A program made the translations under genes and the position numbers. Below are positions 44,244-53,904 of a DNA stretch of 64,000 bases, in pieces. The notes under the pieces were generated by a model. The model saw nothing but the letters and a program-made list of their open reading frames with translations. It was not told where the DNA came from and searched no databases. Source of the stretch: Leadbetterella sp964563435. Lineage in GTDB: Bacteria; Bacteroidota; Bacteroidia; Cytophagales; Spirosomataceae. The stretch covers positions 176,259 to 240,258 of the forward strand of contig CAZLXI010000001.1 of the NCBI GenBank assembly GCA_964563435.1. The letters are read 5' to 3'. Numbering within the stretch: the stretch's first letter is position 1; every line of letters begins with the position of its first letter.

Positions 44244-46634
44244 TTATTCGCTTCTCAATGCTCTTACCGGGTTCGCCAGGGCAGCCTTTATGACTTTATA
44301 GCCCACAGTGACGCATGCAATGATCAGTGCGGACCCTATGGTCAAAGCGAAGACACTGATACCAATCTCAATACGAAACTGATAATTCTGCAGCCATTTG
44401 CTCATGAACCACCAGGCAACGGGAGCGGCGATCAGGAAAGCCAGCATGATCAGGCGGGAAAATTCCTTGCCGAAGATCCACAGAATTTGCGTAATACTGC
44501 TTCCCAGTACTTTCCGGATGCCAATCTCTTTGGTTTTTTGAGCCACCATAAACGATACGAGCCCGTACAGTCCCAAACAACCAATGAAAATGGCGATGAA
44601 AGAAAAGAACTGCACCAATTTCAGAATCCTGTCTTCGGCTTCATAGAATTGAGCAATACTCTCATCCAGAAATCGGTGCTCGAACAGTTCGTCGGGGTGC
44701 CGCCCCAGCCAGGCCTTTTCTATCGCGTCAATGGTAGCTTTAGCCCGGGTCAGATTGATCTTTACGGCATATTCCGAATAATCCCCGCTATAGGTTGTAA
44801 TCGCTATGGGGCTTATTTCCCGGTGGAAAGAAGCATCGTGGAAATCCTTTACTACACCAACAACCGGAGCCACCCTAGTTCCTCCATTGGCAGAGACCAG
44901 TTTTCCAATAGCTTCTTCAGGCGACCGGATATTCAGCTTTCGCAAAAAAGCCTCATTGACCAGGAATTCTCTGACGGTATCTGATGGAAAAAGGTTCTTC
45001 CCGGCGGCCAGCTCTAACCCAAATGTGGACAGGTATTGATCATCGGCCGATTTAATGCTCGTTCTAAAATTTACTTCCTGGTTATCAAATGTCACAAAGT
45101 TACCCCAGGTTTGATCAGAGGCCGGGGCGGCAAAACAGAGCGATACTTTTTCGACCCCGTTTATACGCAGCAGTTCATTTTTCAAAGCATTGGTTTTGCT
45201 GCCGGTAGAATCATTTCCTTTGGAAACCATTACTATTGCCTCCTTATCAAAGCCCAAGTCCGCCTGCCTGACGTACCGCATCTGACTCATGATCACTACC
45301 GTACCGATAATCAGGATCTGGGAGATCGTAAACTGGATAACAATAAGGGTTCGACGCGTATTGAAGCCACCGATGTGTTGCTGAGATAACTTCCCTTTCA
45401 GAGCGGTCACCGGCTGAAAACCGGCCAAAATAAGCCCTGGATAAGAACCGGACAGAAAGGTCACTGAAATTGCCTGGAAACCCACAAAAACAATCAACAG
45501 GTAATCGGAAAACAGCCGGATGCTCATCTGTGTCTGAAAAAACTCATTCACCACCGGCAAAATCAGATAGGAAAGCCCCAGTGCTATTATAATTCCAATT
45601 ATGGTAATAAGACCTGTTTCTGAAATAAATTGCCAGAACAATTGTGCTTTCGACCCACCCAATACTTTCCGTACACCTACCTCTTTAGAGCGTTTCACTG
45701 CCTGTGCTGTAGCCAAATTGACAAAGTTAACACAGGCTGTAATGAGGAGAAACAGACCGATAACCGATAAAACCCACAGGTTTCGTTTTTCCATGATGCC
45801 CTGGTAGCGGGCATCAAAATGCATATCGGCAAGCGGTTGTAACTTGTAATGGTGTACATTTTTGCTATTGGAGCGGTATTTCTGAACATACGCCGGAAAC
45901 ACTTTTTCCACCTGGGAAGGGGAAACTCCTGGACGCAGGAGCACGAAGCATTCCACACCGTCAAAGATACCGCCCCAGCCATCAATATCATGAGCCAGCC
46001 AGGGGTCGTATGATTTTAAAGAAGTCCAGGAAACAAATATTTCGGTTTTCCGGTCGGTGTTTTCCGGTAAATTTTTCAGAATTCCGGTGACCTGAAAGGC
46101 AATAGTATTGTTGAGCCAAAACGATTTCCCCATCGGATCTTCGTCTCCAAAATACTTTTTTGCCATCCGTTCGGTCAGAATAGCCGTATTGGGCTCTATA
46201 AGAGCTGTTTTTTTATTACCCTGGAGCAAAGGATAGTTAAATATTTCAAAAAATTCGGGCTCAGTAAACGCAAGGCCTTGTTTTTCTTTAAACTTTACCG
46301 GCTCGCTTCCCTTTTTTAATGTAATAAGCTCATCCGGCATGGCAGCTATCCGTGCCACTTTCTCACCAAAGGTATAATCGTTTCGAAAATATTTGCCCAG
46401 CGGTGAAGGAACACTCCGGCTGTAGCCGATATTGTCGCGATGCAGCTCTGTTACGATGCGATAAATCCGGTCGGGATGTGCATGAAAATTATCAAAGCTC
46501 AGGTGATGCCTTACCAACGTAAAAATAAGAATGCCGCAGGTCATGCTCAACGCAAGCCCCAGGATATTTATCAGGGTATAGCCTTTACTCCTCAGAAGGT
46601 TTCGAAAAGCGATTTTGAAATAATTCCGTATCAT
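44244..46634 (-). CDS. ABC permease, FtsX/MacB type (array member 7)
   Basis: A 796-residue permease, MIRNYFKIAFRNLLRSKGYTLINILGLALSMTCGILIFTLVRHHLSFD. An AFRNLL in place of AWRNLL is shared with member 6. The coupling motifs are 'RSKEVGVRKVLGGSKAQL' and 'KTKEIGIRKVLGSSITQI'. Residues about 115-160 carry 'FKEKQGLAFTEPEFFEIFNYPLLQGNKKTALIEPNTAILTERMAKKYFGDEDPMGK'. The C-terminus is 'KAALANPVRALRSE' (R for K). Nineteen bases separate it from member 6 upstream; the hairpin gap lies downstream. Confidence 0.93.
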   Translation of the reverse strand: MIRNYFKIAFRNLLRSKGYTLINILGLALSMTCGILIFTLVRHHLSFDNFHAHPDRIYRIVTELHRDNIGYSRSVPSPLGKYFRNDYTFGEKVARIAAMPDELITLKKGSEPVKFKEKQGLAFTEPEFFEIFNYPLLQGNKKTALIEPNTAILTERMAKKYFGDEDPMGKSFWLNNTIAFQVTGILKNLPENTDRKTEIFVSWTSLKSYDPWLAHDIDGWGGIFDGVECFVLLRPGVSPSQVEKVFPAYVQKYRSNSKNVHHYKLQPLADMHFDARYQGIMEKRNLWVLSVIGLFLLITACVNFVNLATAQAVKRSKEVGVRKVLGGSKAQLFWQFISETGLITIIGIIIALGLSYLILPVVNEFFQTQMSIRLFSDYLLIVFVGFQAISVTFLSGSYPGLILAGFQPVTALKGKLSQQHIGGFNTRRTLIVIQFTISQILIIGTVVIMSQMRYVRQADLGFDKEAIVMVSKGNDSTGSKTNALKNELLRINGVEKVSLCFAAPASDQTWGNFVTFDNQEVNFRTSIKSADDQYLSTFGLELAAGKNLFPSDTVREFLVNEAFLRKLNIRSPEEAIGKLVSANGGTRVAPVVGVVKDFHDASFHREISPIAITTYSGDYSEYAVKINLTRAKATIDAIEKAWLGRHPDELFEHRFLDESIAQFYEAEDRILKLVQFFSFIAIFIGCLGLYGLVSFMVAQKTKEIGIRKVLGSSITQILWIFGKEFSRLIMLAFLIAAPVAWWFMSKWLQNYQFRIEIGISVFALTIGSALIIACVTVGYKVIKAALANPVRALRSE

Positions 46635-46653
46635 GGTTTTAATGTTTTATACC

Positions 46654-49041
46654 TTATTCGCTCCGCAATGCTTTCACGGGGTTGGCCAGCGCCGCTTTGA
46701 TCGCCTGCCAGCTCACCGTAGCCAACGTAATAACCAGCGCCAACGCAGAAGCCAGCACAAACACCGTCCAGCCTATGCTGATGCGATAATCGTAATTCGC
46801 CAGCCATTCATTGAGATAATACCAGGCTAAGGGCACGGCGATGATGCACGACAATAATACCAACAGCACAAACTCTTTGGAAAGCAGAGCCCAAAGGCCC
46901 GCCACGCTTGCCCCCAGCACTTTGCGGATGCCTATTTCTTTGGTTCGCTGCTCGGCTACAAAGCTGGCCATACCCAACAGCCCGAGGCAGGAAATGAATA
47001 TGGCCAGGGCGGCGAAGCAGGATGACAATTTCCCGATGCGTTCTTCGGCCCGGAACTTTTCTCCGAAGGCTTCGTCAACAAACGTATAACTAAACGGCGC
47101 CTCATGGATATACTTTTTCCAGACACTTTCCACAGAGCTTAAGGATCCGGTCATGCTTTGGCGGGGATTGAGCCGGATAAGCAGGTTGGGCAACTCATCA
47201 TAGCGTTGAATATGGTACAGTGACGGACGAACCGGAAAGAAGGGCGACTCTTGTAGCATGTCGTTTACTACTCCAATGATGGTATAAGCCTGGTTATTCC
47301 ACCGAAGGGTTTTGCCTACGGGATCCTCCATTCCTATAAATTTTGCCGCAGACTCATTAATGATAAAAGCAGCGGAATCGGTGGCAAATTCCCGGGAAAA
47401 GTCGCGACCCGCCTTAATCTCCCATTGAATGGTTTTACCATAGTCGTACGATACCCCGTTGTTCGGAAAATCCACCCCCAGGTCAGGATCTTTACCCTCC
47501 CACTCAAAACCACCGTTGGTATTCCACACGCCGGTGAGCGGACTGAAGGTGGCGGCCATCGATTCAATGCCTCCTGTATTGAGCAGGTCTGTCCTTACCG
47601 CATCAAAATGCCCGGCTATCTCTTCCTCCAGCCTGAGGTTGATCAAGCCGTTACGGTTATACCCTATAGGCCGGTTTTTGGCATATTGTATCTGCTGGTA
47701 AACCACCAGGGTGCCGATAACCAGTATTATGGAAACCGTAAACTGAATCACTACCAGCACCCGCCGGGGTACGCTCGCGAATCTCCCCGCTTTGAATGTA
47801 CCTTTCAGAACTTTTAAAGGTTTAAAGGATGACAGGTAAATGGCAGGATAACTGCCTGCCAACAACCCGGTAACCACTATAAAGGTGAGACTCAGCAGCC
47901 AGAACCAGGCATTCAGCCACGGAATCTCAATTTTCTTTCCGGCTACTTCATTAAAGAGCGGTAGCAGGAGCATCACCAAAATCAGCGATAAGACAAACGC
48001 CAGCAGTACGATCAGGTAAGATTCTGCAAAAAAGCGACCGATGAGCTGCCAGCGAAATGAGCCTACCGTTTTGCGTATACCCACTTCTTTGGCCCGCTTT
48101 TCACTCCTGGCCGTTGAGAGATTCATGAAATTGATGCAGGCCAGCAGCAAAACAAATATCCCGATGATGCTGAACAAGCGCACATAACGGATATTCCCGC
48201 CTATATTCACCCCGTCTTTGAATTCGCTGTACAGGTTCCAGCGCGCCATCGGGTGCAGAAAAACCACCCAACTGAATTTTTTTTTCTGGTCGTCATTCAG
48301 GTGATCCAGCTTTACATTCCTGATTTTCGAGGAGACCGTGTTTATATCAGCATTGTCGGCTAGCTGAATAAAGGTTTGGGGAAAATTACTACTCCAGGGA
48401 TCAGACATGGTTTTCACCCAGGGGTTCTGAACGATCCATAACTCCCAGGGCATAATTATTTTCACATCTTTGAAAGAGGTATTGTCTGGCAGATCTTCAT
48501 AAATCCCGGTCACTTTTACATTATACAGTTTGTCAAATCTGATGGTCTTATTGAGCGGATCTTCCTTGCCAAAGATCGATTCGGCTACCGAGGCAGAAAG
48601 CAGGATAGAATAGGTATCCTTCAACCCTTCGCGGCTACCTTTCAGCATTTTCAGCGACAACATATCCGGCGCAGCCGGTTCAAAAAACATCCCGTCTTTC
48701 ACCAAGTGCTTATCCCCTACCGAGAGCAGGTGCGGCCCGTGCCAGGAAGCCTGCACCACATGCTTGAAATCGCTGCCGTAACGTGCCCGGATCTCCGGGC
48801 CCATGGCAGCGGGGTTGGAAACCTGACTTTGCACTTTGCCGTTAAAGGTGACGTGCTGCATAACCTGTGCAATCCGGTCATAATTCTGATGATATTTATC
48901 AAATGACAACTCATCATATACCCACAAGCCGATCAGCATGGCCACGGCCATACCCACCGCCAGGCCACCTATGTTAATGGCGCTGTATCCTTTACTGCGT
49001 GTCAGGCTGCGGAAGGCGATTTTGAAATAATTTCGTATCAT
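46654..49041 (-). CDS. ABC permease, FtsX/MacB type (array member 6)
   Basis: A 795-residue permease, MIRNYFKIAFRSLTRSKGYSAINIGGLAVGMAVAMLIGLWVYDELSFDKY. The coupling motifs are 'RAKEVGIRKTVGSFRWQL' and 'RTKEIGIRKVLGASVAGL'. The second periplasmic domain carries 'ETAGRDF'-like text, 'IKAGRDFSREFATDSAAFIINESAAKFIGMEDPVGKTLRW', which is shared in pattern with members 4, 5 and 10. The C-terminus 'KAALANPVKALRSE' is identical to member 5. It follows member 5 after only 12 bases, the tightest junction of the array. Confidence 0.93.
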   Translation of the reverse strand: MIRNYFKIAFRSLTRSKGYSAINIGGLAVGMAVAMLIGLWVYDELSFDKYHQNYDRIAQVMQHVTFNGKVQSQVSNPAAMGPEIRARYGSDFKHVVQASWHGPHLLSVGDKHLVKDGMFFEPAAPDMLSLKMLKGSREGLKDTYSILLSASVAESIFGKEDPLNKTIRFDKLYNVKVTGIYEDLPDNTSFKDVKIIMPWELWIVQNPWVKTMSDPWSSNFPQTFIQLADNADINTVSSKIRNVKLDHLNDDQKKKFSWVVFLHPMARWNLYSEFKDGVNIGGNIRYVRLFSIIGIFVLLLACINFMNLSTARSEKRAKEVGIRKTVGSFRWQLIGRFFAESYLIVLLAFVLSLILVMLLLPLFNEVAGKKIEIPWLNAWFWLLSLTFIVVTGLLAGSYPAIYLSSFKPLKVLKGTFKAGRFASVPRRVLVVIQFTVSIILVIGTLVVYQQIQYAKNRPIGYNRNGLINLRLEEEIAGHFDAVRTDLLNTGGIESMAATFSPLTGVWNTNGGFEWEGKDPDLGVDFPNNGVSYDYGKTIQWEIKAGRDFSREFATDSAAFIINESAAKFIGMEDPVGKTLRWNNQAYTIIGVVNDMLQESPFFPVRPSLYHIQRYDELPNLLIRLNPRQSMTGSLSSVESVWKKYIHEAPFSYTFVDEAFGEKFRAEERIGKLSSCFAALAIFISCLGLLGMASFVAEQRTKEIGIRKVLGASVAGLWALLSKEFVLLVLLSCIIAVPLAWYYLNEWLANYDYRISIGWTVFVLASALALVITLATVSWQAIKAALANPVKALRSE

Positions 49042-49053
49042 AGTTTTTTCATT

Positions 49054-51480
49054 TTATTCACTTCGTAATGCTTTCACGGGGTTGGCCAATGCTGCTTTGA
49101 TCGCCTGCCAGCTCACGGTCAGCAGGGCAATTACTACCGTGGTCAGGCCGGCTGCGGCAAACATCCACCATTCGATATTGATACGGTAGGCGAAATCCTG
49201 CAGCCAGCGGTTCATGAAATAATACGCTACCGGGCCGGCGATCAGGAGGGCGATGAGCACCAGCTTCAGGAAATCTTTGGACAGCAACGTGACAATCGCC
49301 GCGGCACTTGCTCCCAGTACCTTCCTTACGCCTATTTCCTTGGTCCGCTGTTCGGCGGTGAAGGTGGCCAGTCCAAAAAGTCCCATGCAGCCTATAAACA
49401 AGGCCAGGAAGGCAAAAACAGTAAAAATATCGGCTACTTTTTCCTCGCCCTTGTAGAAGGCGTTGAAATCGTCGTCCATGAAGCTGTATTCAAACGGCAC
49501 TCCCGGAGACCGGGCATTCCACCGCTCTTTTATCTGATCCATCAGGACGGGCAGATCACTGCTTTGCAGCCGGACCGTCATGGTGGCGTTATTGCTTTTA
49601 TACAACAGCGCCAGGGGTTGGACTTCTTCGCGTAACGACGAAAAATTAAAATCCTTTACTACCCCTACCACTTTATAAATCCTTAAGCTCCTGGTTTCTT
49701 CATCCTCGATATTGTAAAAAAGCTTATTCACTATATCCTCATTGCCCAGAAACCTGGCCGCCGCCTCATTGATGATAATGGCGTTGCTATCGGTACCCAT
49801 GGTTTTATCAAAGTTTCTGCCCGCCGTAATTTTCATATTCATGGTGGGGATGTAGGTTTCGTCTATTTCCCACTGCTGCATGGATATGGCGTCTTTAGTA
49901 TCTAAGTCAGGGGTAGTGAAAAAAGAATTGTTGCTCCTGTAATAGTTGGTGGGCAAAAAGCCTGTAACGGTGATGTTTTTCACGCCAGACATGGCCAGCA
50001 GCTCATTTTTGAAGCTTTGCATGCCTGTACCCAGGTGATCGGTGTTGTTAACGATCAGCATTTGCTCCCGGTTATACCCTATATCTTTTTTCCGGATAAA
50101 ATCCATCTGCCGGTAGATCACGATAGTTCCCACGATCAGCACCATCGAAGCTGCGAACTGAAAAACCACCAGGCCATTGCGGAACAAAGATCTTTTGAAC
50201 GTATTTCCCGGGCTTCCTTTCAGCACTTTCACCGGCTGGAATGCTGAAAAGTAGAAGGCCGGATAGGCCCCCGCCAGCACACCCACCAGCAAGGTCAGCG
50301 CTGCCAGTGAAAAGATAACCACGGGTCGGGTCAGGAATACAGCCTCAATTTGCTTATCCGCTAATTCATTAAATACCGGCAGCGCCAATAATACGAGGCC
50401 CAGGGCCAGCAGCATCGAAAAAATAACGGTGAGTATCGACTCTGACAGGAACTGCAGGATAAGGCTGCTCCGAAGTGCGCCGATGCTTTTACGCAAACCC
50501 ACTTCTTTTGCCCGCCCCGACATGCGCGCGGTGGCCAGGTTCATGAAGTTAATACAGGCTATGACCAGGATAAACAGGGCTATGGCGGAAAACACGTACA
50601 CCTGCTGGAGATTTCCGCTGCCGTACAGCTCCCCGATTTTATTGGAATGCAGGTGAATGTCGGGAAGCGGTACCAGGGAAGCCTTAAAGAAATCGCCCAG
50701 GGCCCTGAACTCGGTCAGTGACTTCCCGAGGATATGCTGAAGGTCGGAATTCAGGTGCCTGTCAAGCATTTTATTCAGGTCTGCCAGAAGCCGGCCGGCA
50801 TTTGTGCCCTCCTGCGCCAGTATATAGGTGCTGTAGTTCTGGCTGCCTGCCCACGTTTTTTCTTTTGAATACTCATCTTCCAGCATGGGGATGAACATCC
50901 TGAACTTAAAATGTGTGTTTTCCGGAATGTCTCTGATCACGCCTGAAATACGGCGCTGCTGTTTGTTATCGATCGTGAGTGTCTTTCCGGCTACCTGCGT
51001 GGTATTGAAATATTTCAGTGCAATTGATTCGTTGATCACGATGGTATTGGGCTCTGACAGGGCGGTTTGGGGGTCACCGTCCAGGAACGGGAATGAGAAT
51101 ACCGAGAAAAGCGAATTATCGGCATAAGCCACATGGCTTTCGCGAATGCTTTCATCATCTTTTTTGATCAGCAACCCGCCGTACCACCGTACACGGGCAT
51201 AATCTTCCACCGCCGCGATCTCATTTTTAGCCGTTTCTCCGAAGTTGGGGTTGGCTACCGCCAGATCGAGATGGTTATTGCCAAATTTGATTTCCACATC
51301 GGCACGGTAGACCCTTTCGGCGTGCGCATGATACCGGTCATAGCTCAGCTCATGCTGCACAAAAAGCATGATCAGCAGACAAACGGCCATGCCGATGGCC
51401 AGGCCCAGGATGTTGATGGCCGAATAGCCTTTACTTTTGAGCAGGTTCCGCCAGGCGATTTTGAAATAGTTCCTTATCAT
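49054..51480 (-). CDS. ABC permease, FtsX/MacB type (array member 5)
   Basis: An 808-residue permease, MIRNYFKIAWRNLLKSKGYSAINILGLAIGMAVCLLIMLFVQHELSYDRY. The coupling motifs are 'RAKEVGLRKSIGALRSSL' and 'RTKEIGVRKVLGASAAAI'. A 'LTRPVVIFSLAALTLLVGVLAGAYPAFYFSAFQPVKVLKGS' segment shows the canonical helix 4 with its GxYPAxYxSxFxPxxxLKG loop. The C-terminus is 'KAALANPVKALRSE'. The 22-base spacer upstream of its ATG is nearly the same as the spacer before member 4 (see finding), which points to a recent duplication step. Confidence 0.93.
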   Translation of the reverse strand: MIRNYFKIAWRNLLKSKGYSAINILGLAIGMAVCLLIMLFVQHELSYDRYHAHAERVYRADVEIKFGNNHLDLAVANPNFGETAKNEIAAVEDYARVRWYGGLLIKKDDESIRESHVAYADNSLFSVFSFPFLDGDPQTALSEPNTIVINESIALKYFNTTQVAGKTLTIDNKQQRRISGVIRDIPENTHFKFRMFIPMLEDEYSKEKTWAGSQNYSTYILAQEGTNAGRLLADLNKMLDRHLNSDLQHILGKSLTEFRALGDFFKASLVPLPDIHLHSNKIGELYGSGNLQQVYVFSAIALFILVIACINFMNLATARMSGRAKEVGLRKSIGALRSSLILQFLSESILTVIFSMLLALGLVLLALPVFNELADKQIEAVFLTRPVVIFSLAALTLLVGVLAGAYPAFYFSAFQPVKVLKGSPGNTFKRSLFRNGLVVFQFAASMVLIVGTIVIYRQMDFIRKKDIGYNREQMLIVNNTDHLGTGMQSFKNELLAMSGVKNITVTGFLPTNYYRSNNSFFTTPDLDTKDAISMQQWEIDETYIPTMNMKITAGRNFDKTMGTDSNAIIINEAAARFLGNEDIVNKLFYNIEDEETRSLRIYKVVGVVKDFNFSSLREEVQPLALLYKSNNATMTVRLQSSDLPVLMDQIKERWNARSPGVPFEYSFMDDDFNAFYKGEEKVADIFTVFAFLALFIGCMGLFGLATFTAEQRTKEIGVRKVLGASAAAIVTLLSKDFLKLVLIALLIAGPVAYYFMNRWLQDFAYRINIEWWMFAAAGLTTVVIALLTVSWQAIKAALANPVKALRSE

Positions 51481-51502
51481 AGTCTGAACTCTGATTAAAT
51501 GT

Positions 51503-53881
51503 TTACTCGCTTCTCAGTGCCTTCACCGGGTTAGCCACTGCCGCTCTAATGGCCTGGAAGCTTACTGTGAGTAAGGCTATCAATACGATCAGTAAAGACG
51601 CAATGGCAAACATCCACCAGCTTACCTCTATCTTATAAGCAAAGTTCTTTAACCAGTTCATGGTGAGGAACAGGGAAACCGGGATTGCTATGATCAGTGC
51701 CATGCCTACAGGCTTTAAGAAATAAGCGGAAAGCATCCCGGCAATGTCCGCTACAGAAGCCCCCAGGACTTTTCGAACCCCGATTTCTTTTGTCCTTTGT
51801 GAAATCGTAAACGTCGTCAGTCCAAACAAACCCAAACAAGAGATGAAAACCGCCATGAAAGCGAAAAGATGGGATAGTTTGCTTACAACTTCTTCACTTT
51901 TGTATAGTTTGGAAAATTCCTGATCTGAAAACTGATAGGTGAACGGGAGTTTAGGATTGATCTGTTTGTATACTTTTTCGAGACTCGAAATCGCTTCTCT
52001 TGTTTTGCCGGGTTGAGTACGGATCAGGATAGTACCCCAGCTCCATTGATCGTCGAGACGAATAATGAGTGGATCAATATTCTGATGCATAGAAGAGAAA
52101 TGAAAATCTTTCAAGACACCTATAATTTTTCCCGGACGATTGCCCCAGTTCACGGTTTGCCCCAAAGGATTGTTCAGGCCCATGGTTGCAACCGCCGTTT
52201 CGTTCAGCAGATAACTTGCCGAATCATTGCTGAACTCCGGTGAGAAATCACGGCCCTCTTTCAATTGCAACTTCATCGCCTTTACAAAATCATAACCCAC
52301 TACCCCATCGGCGAAAGAGATCACCGTGTTTTTATCCTTACCTGGCCAATCGATACTGCCTGTATGATGTTCAATGAGTGTAGGCGTATTTCTCATCTTT
52401 GAGATACTGACAATTCCGGGCATAGCGAGCGCCTCATTCTTGAAAAGTGAATATTTTTCGACCAGATCACCTTCTATCGGAATGTAAATGAAGTTGTTAC
52501 GGTCATAGCCAAGATTCCTCGATTGGATATAATTCATTTGGTTATAAATCACAACCACTCCGGTAATGAGAATAACAGACAAGCTGAATTGAAATATAAC
52601 CAGGCTCTGACGGAAGAACATAGCGCCAACACTCAACTTCAAGGTACTTTTTAATACTTTAACCGGATTTAGAGAGGCGAGAAAAAATGAAGGATAACTA
52701 CCTGATATAAATCCTGTTAATAGGAACAATCCGCTTACGGATAGCCAGAAAAAGGGTTCTGTCATAGGCAGTATTAAAGATTTTCCGGTAATGGAATTGA
52801 AAACCGGCAGAGCTATAAATATCACTGCCAGTGCTACCAACAATGAAAGGAAGGTTAACAGGATGGCTTCACCTATAAACTGACAGATCAATGCACTACG
52901 TTCAGCACCGATCACCTTTCTCAGTCCCACTTCTTTAGCCCTGTTGATCGACCTAGCCGTAGCGAGATTCATGAAGTTCATACAGGCAATAACCATTATG
53001 AATATGGCAACTATAGTAAAGATACGGACATATTCAATGCGCCCGCCTGAAATATAGCCATCTTTGAAAGTGGAGTGAAGGTACCTTTCCGCGTAAGGTT
53101 GCAAGCCCAGCTCAATCGTCTCACCTTCTGTTTTGGATTTATACCGATAAACGAAATTCCGGATCTTGTCTTCCAACTTCGCGGCATCAACCCCTTTGTG
53201 CAATTGCACGAAAGTAGCCATGCTGGTATTACTCCAGTTATTGATCCATTCGTTTTGCTTTTTGAAATCAATCCAGCTACGAAGAAAGTCAAATTGCTGC
53301 GAAGAATGTGACGGAATATTTTCGAAAACCACAGTCACTTTCAGATCTTCCCTGTTTTCGAAACGGAGCGTTTTTCCAATGGCATCTTCGGGGTTGGCGA
53401 AGAAAATCTCAGCCATGGTGCGGGAAATAGCGATGACGTTGGGGGCATTTAACGCATCGCCGGCTTTCCCCGCCAGCAACGGATAGCTGAACATCCTGAA
53501 AAAATCAGCACCTGCAAACATTCCTGTCATCTTGTTCGTTTTACCCTGCGCTTCAAAATTATTTTGTGTGCCGGGCATCGCAGCATACTCAAAACTGCTT
53601 GCAAACTGTACTTCCGGTATTACTCTCTTCAACTCCTCGGCCAGTAAACCCTGAGTACTATAACCCGCATTTCTCTGCCCATCGCGTAGCCACCTCTCAT
53701 ATACCTGGAACAACCGGCTACCGTTCTGATGAAAAGCATCTACTTTGTTTTCATCACTTACCCACAGAAATATCATCAGACTGCAAGCCAGTCCCAAGGC
53801 CAGACCGGCCATATTTATGGCAGAAAAAGTCTTATTGCGAACCAAGTTCCGCCAGGCGGTTTTGAAATAGTTTCGTATCAT
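51503..53881 (-). CDS. ABC permease, FtsX/MacB type (array member 4)
   Basis: A 792-residue permease, MIRNYFKTAWRNLVRNKTFSAINMAGLALGLACSLMIFLWVSDENKVDAF. The NKVD after the first helix replaces the YDRY/SYD text of most members. The coupling motifs are 'RAKEVGLRKVIGAERSAL' and 'RTKEIGVRKVLGASVADI'. It contains 'MAEIFFANPEDAIGKTLRFEN' in place of the FGEEDPVG block (an insertion of NPEDA). By eye its coding sequence is richer in A+T than its neighbours, as is member 3, possibly a sign of separate origin. The reading frame is intact. Confidence 0.92.
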   Translation of the reverse strand: MIRNYFKTAWRNLVRNKTFSAINMAGLALGLACSLMIFLWVSDENKVDAFHQNGSRLFQVYERWLRDGQRNAGYSTQGLLAEELKRVIPEVQFASSFEYAAMPGTQNNFEAQGKTNKMTGMFAGADFFRMFSYPLLAGKAGDALNAPNVIAISRTMAEIFFANPEDAIGKTLRFENREDLKVTVVFENIPSHSSQQFDFLRSWIDFKKQNEWINNWSNTSMATFVQLHKGVDAAKLEDKIRNFVYRYKSKTEGETIELGLQPYAERYLHSTFKDGYISGGRIEYVRIFTIVAIFIMVIACMNFMNLATARSINRAKEVGLRKVIGAERSALICQFIGEAILLTFLSLLVALAVIFIALPVFNSITGKSLILPMTEPFFWLSVSGLFLLTGFISGSYPSFFLASLNPVKVLKSTLKLSVGAMFFRQSLVIFQFSLSVILITGVVVIYNQMNYIQSRNLGYDRNNFIYIPIEGDLVEKYSLFKNEALAMPGIVSISKMRNTPTLIEHHTGSIDWPGKDKNTVISFADGVVGYDFVKAMKLQLKEGRDFSPEFSNDSASYLLNETAVATMGLNNPLGQTVNWGNRPGKIIGVLKDFHFSSMHQNIDPLIIRLDDQWSWGTILIRTQPGKTREAISSLEKVYKQINPKLPFTYQFSDQEFSKLYKSEEVVSKLSHLFAFMAVFISCLGLFGLTTFTISQRTKEIGVRKVLGASVADIAGMLSAYFLKPVGMALIIAIPVSLFLTMNWLKNFAYKIEVSWWMFAIASLLIVLIALLTVSFQAIRAAVANPVKALRSE

Positions 53882-53904
53882 GGTCTGAACTATGATTAAT
53901 TGTT

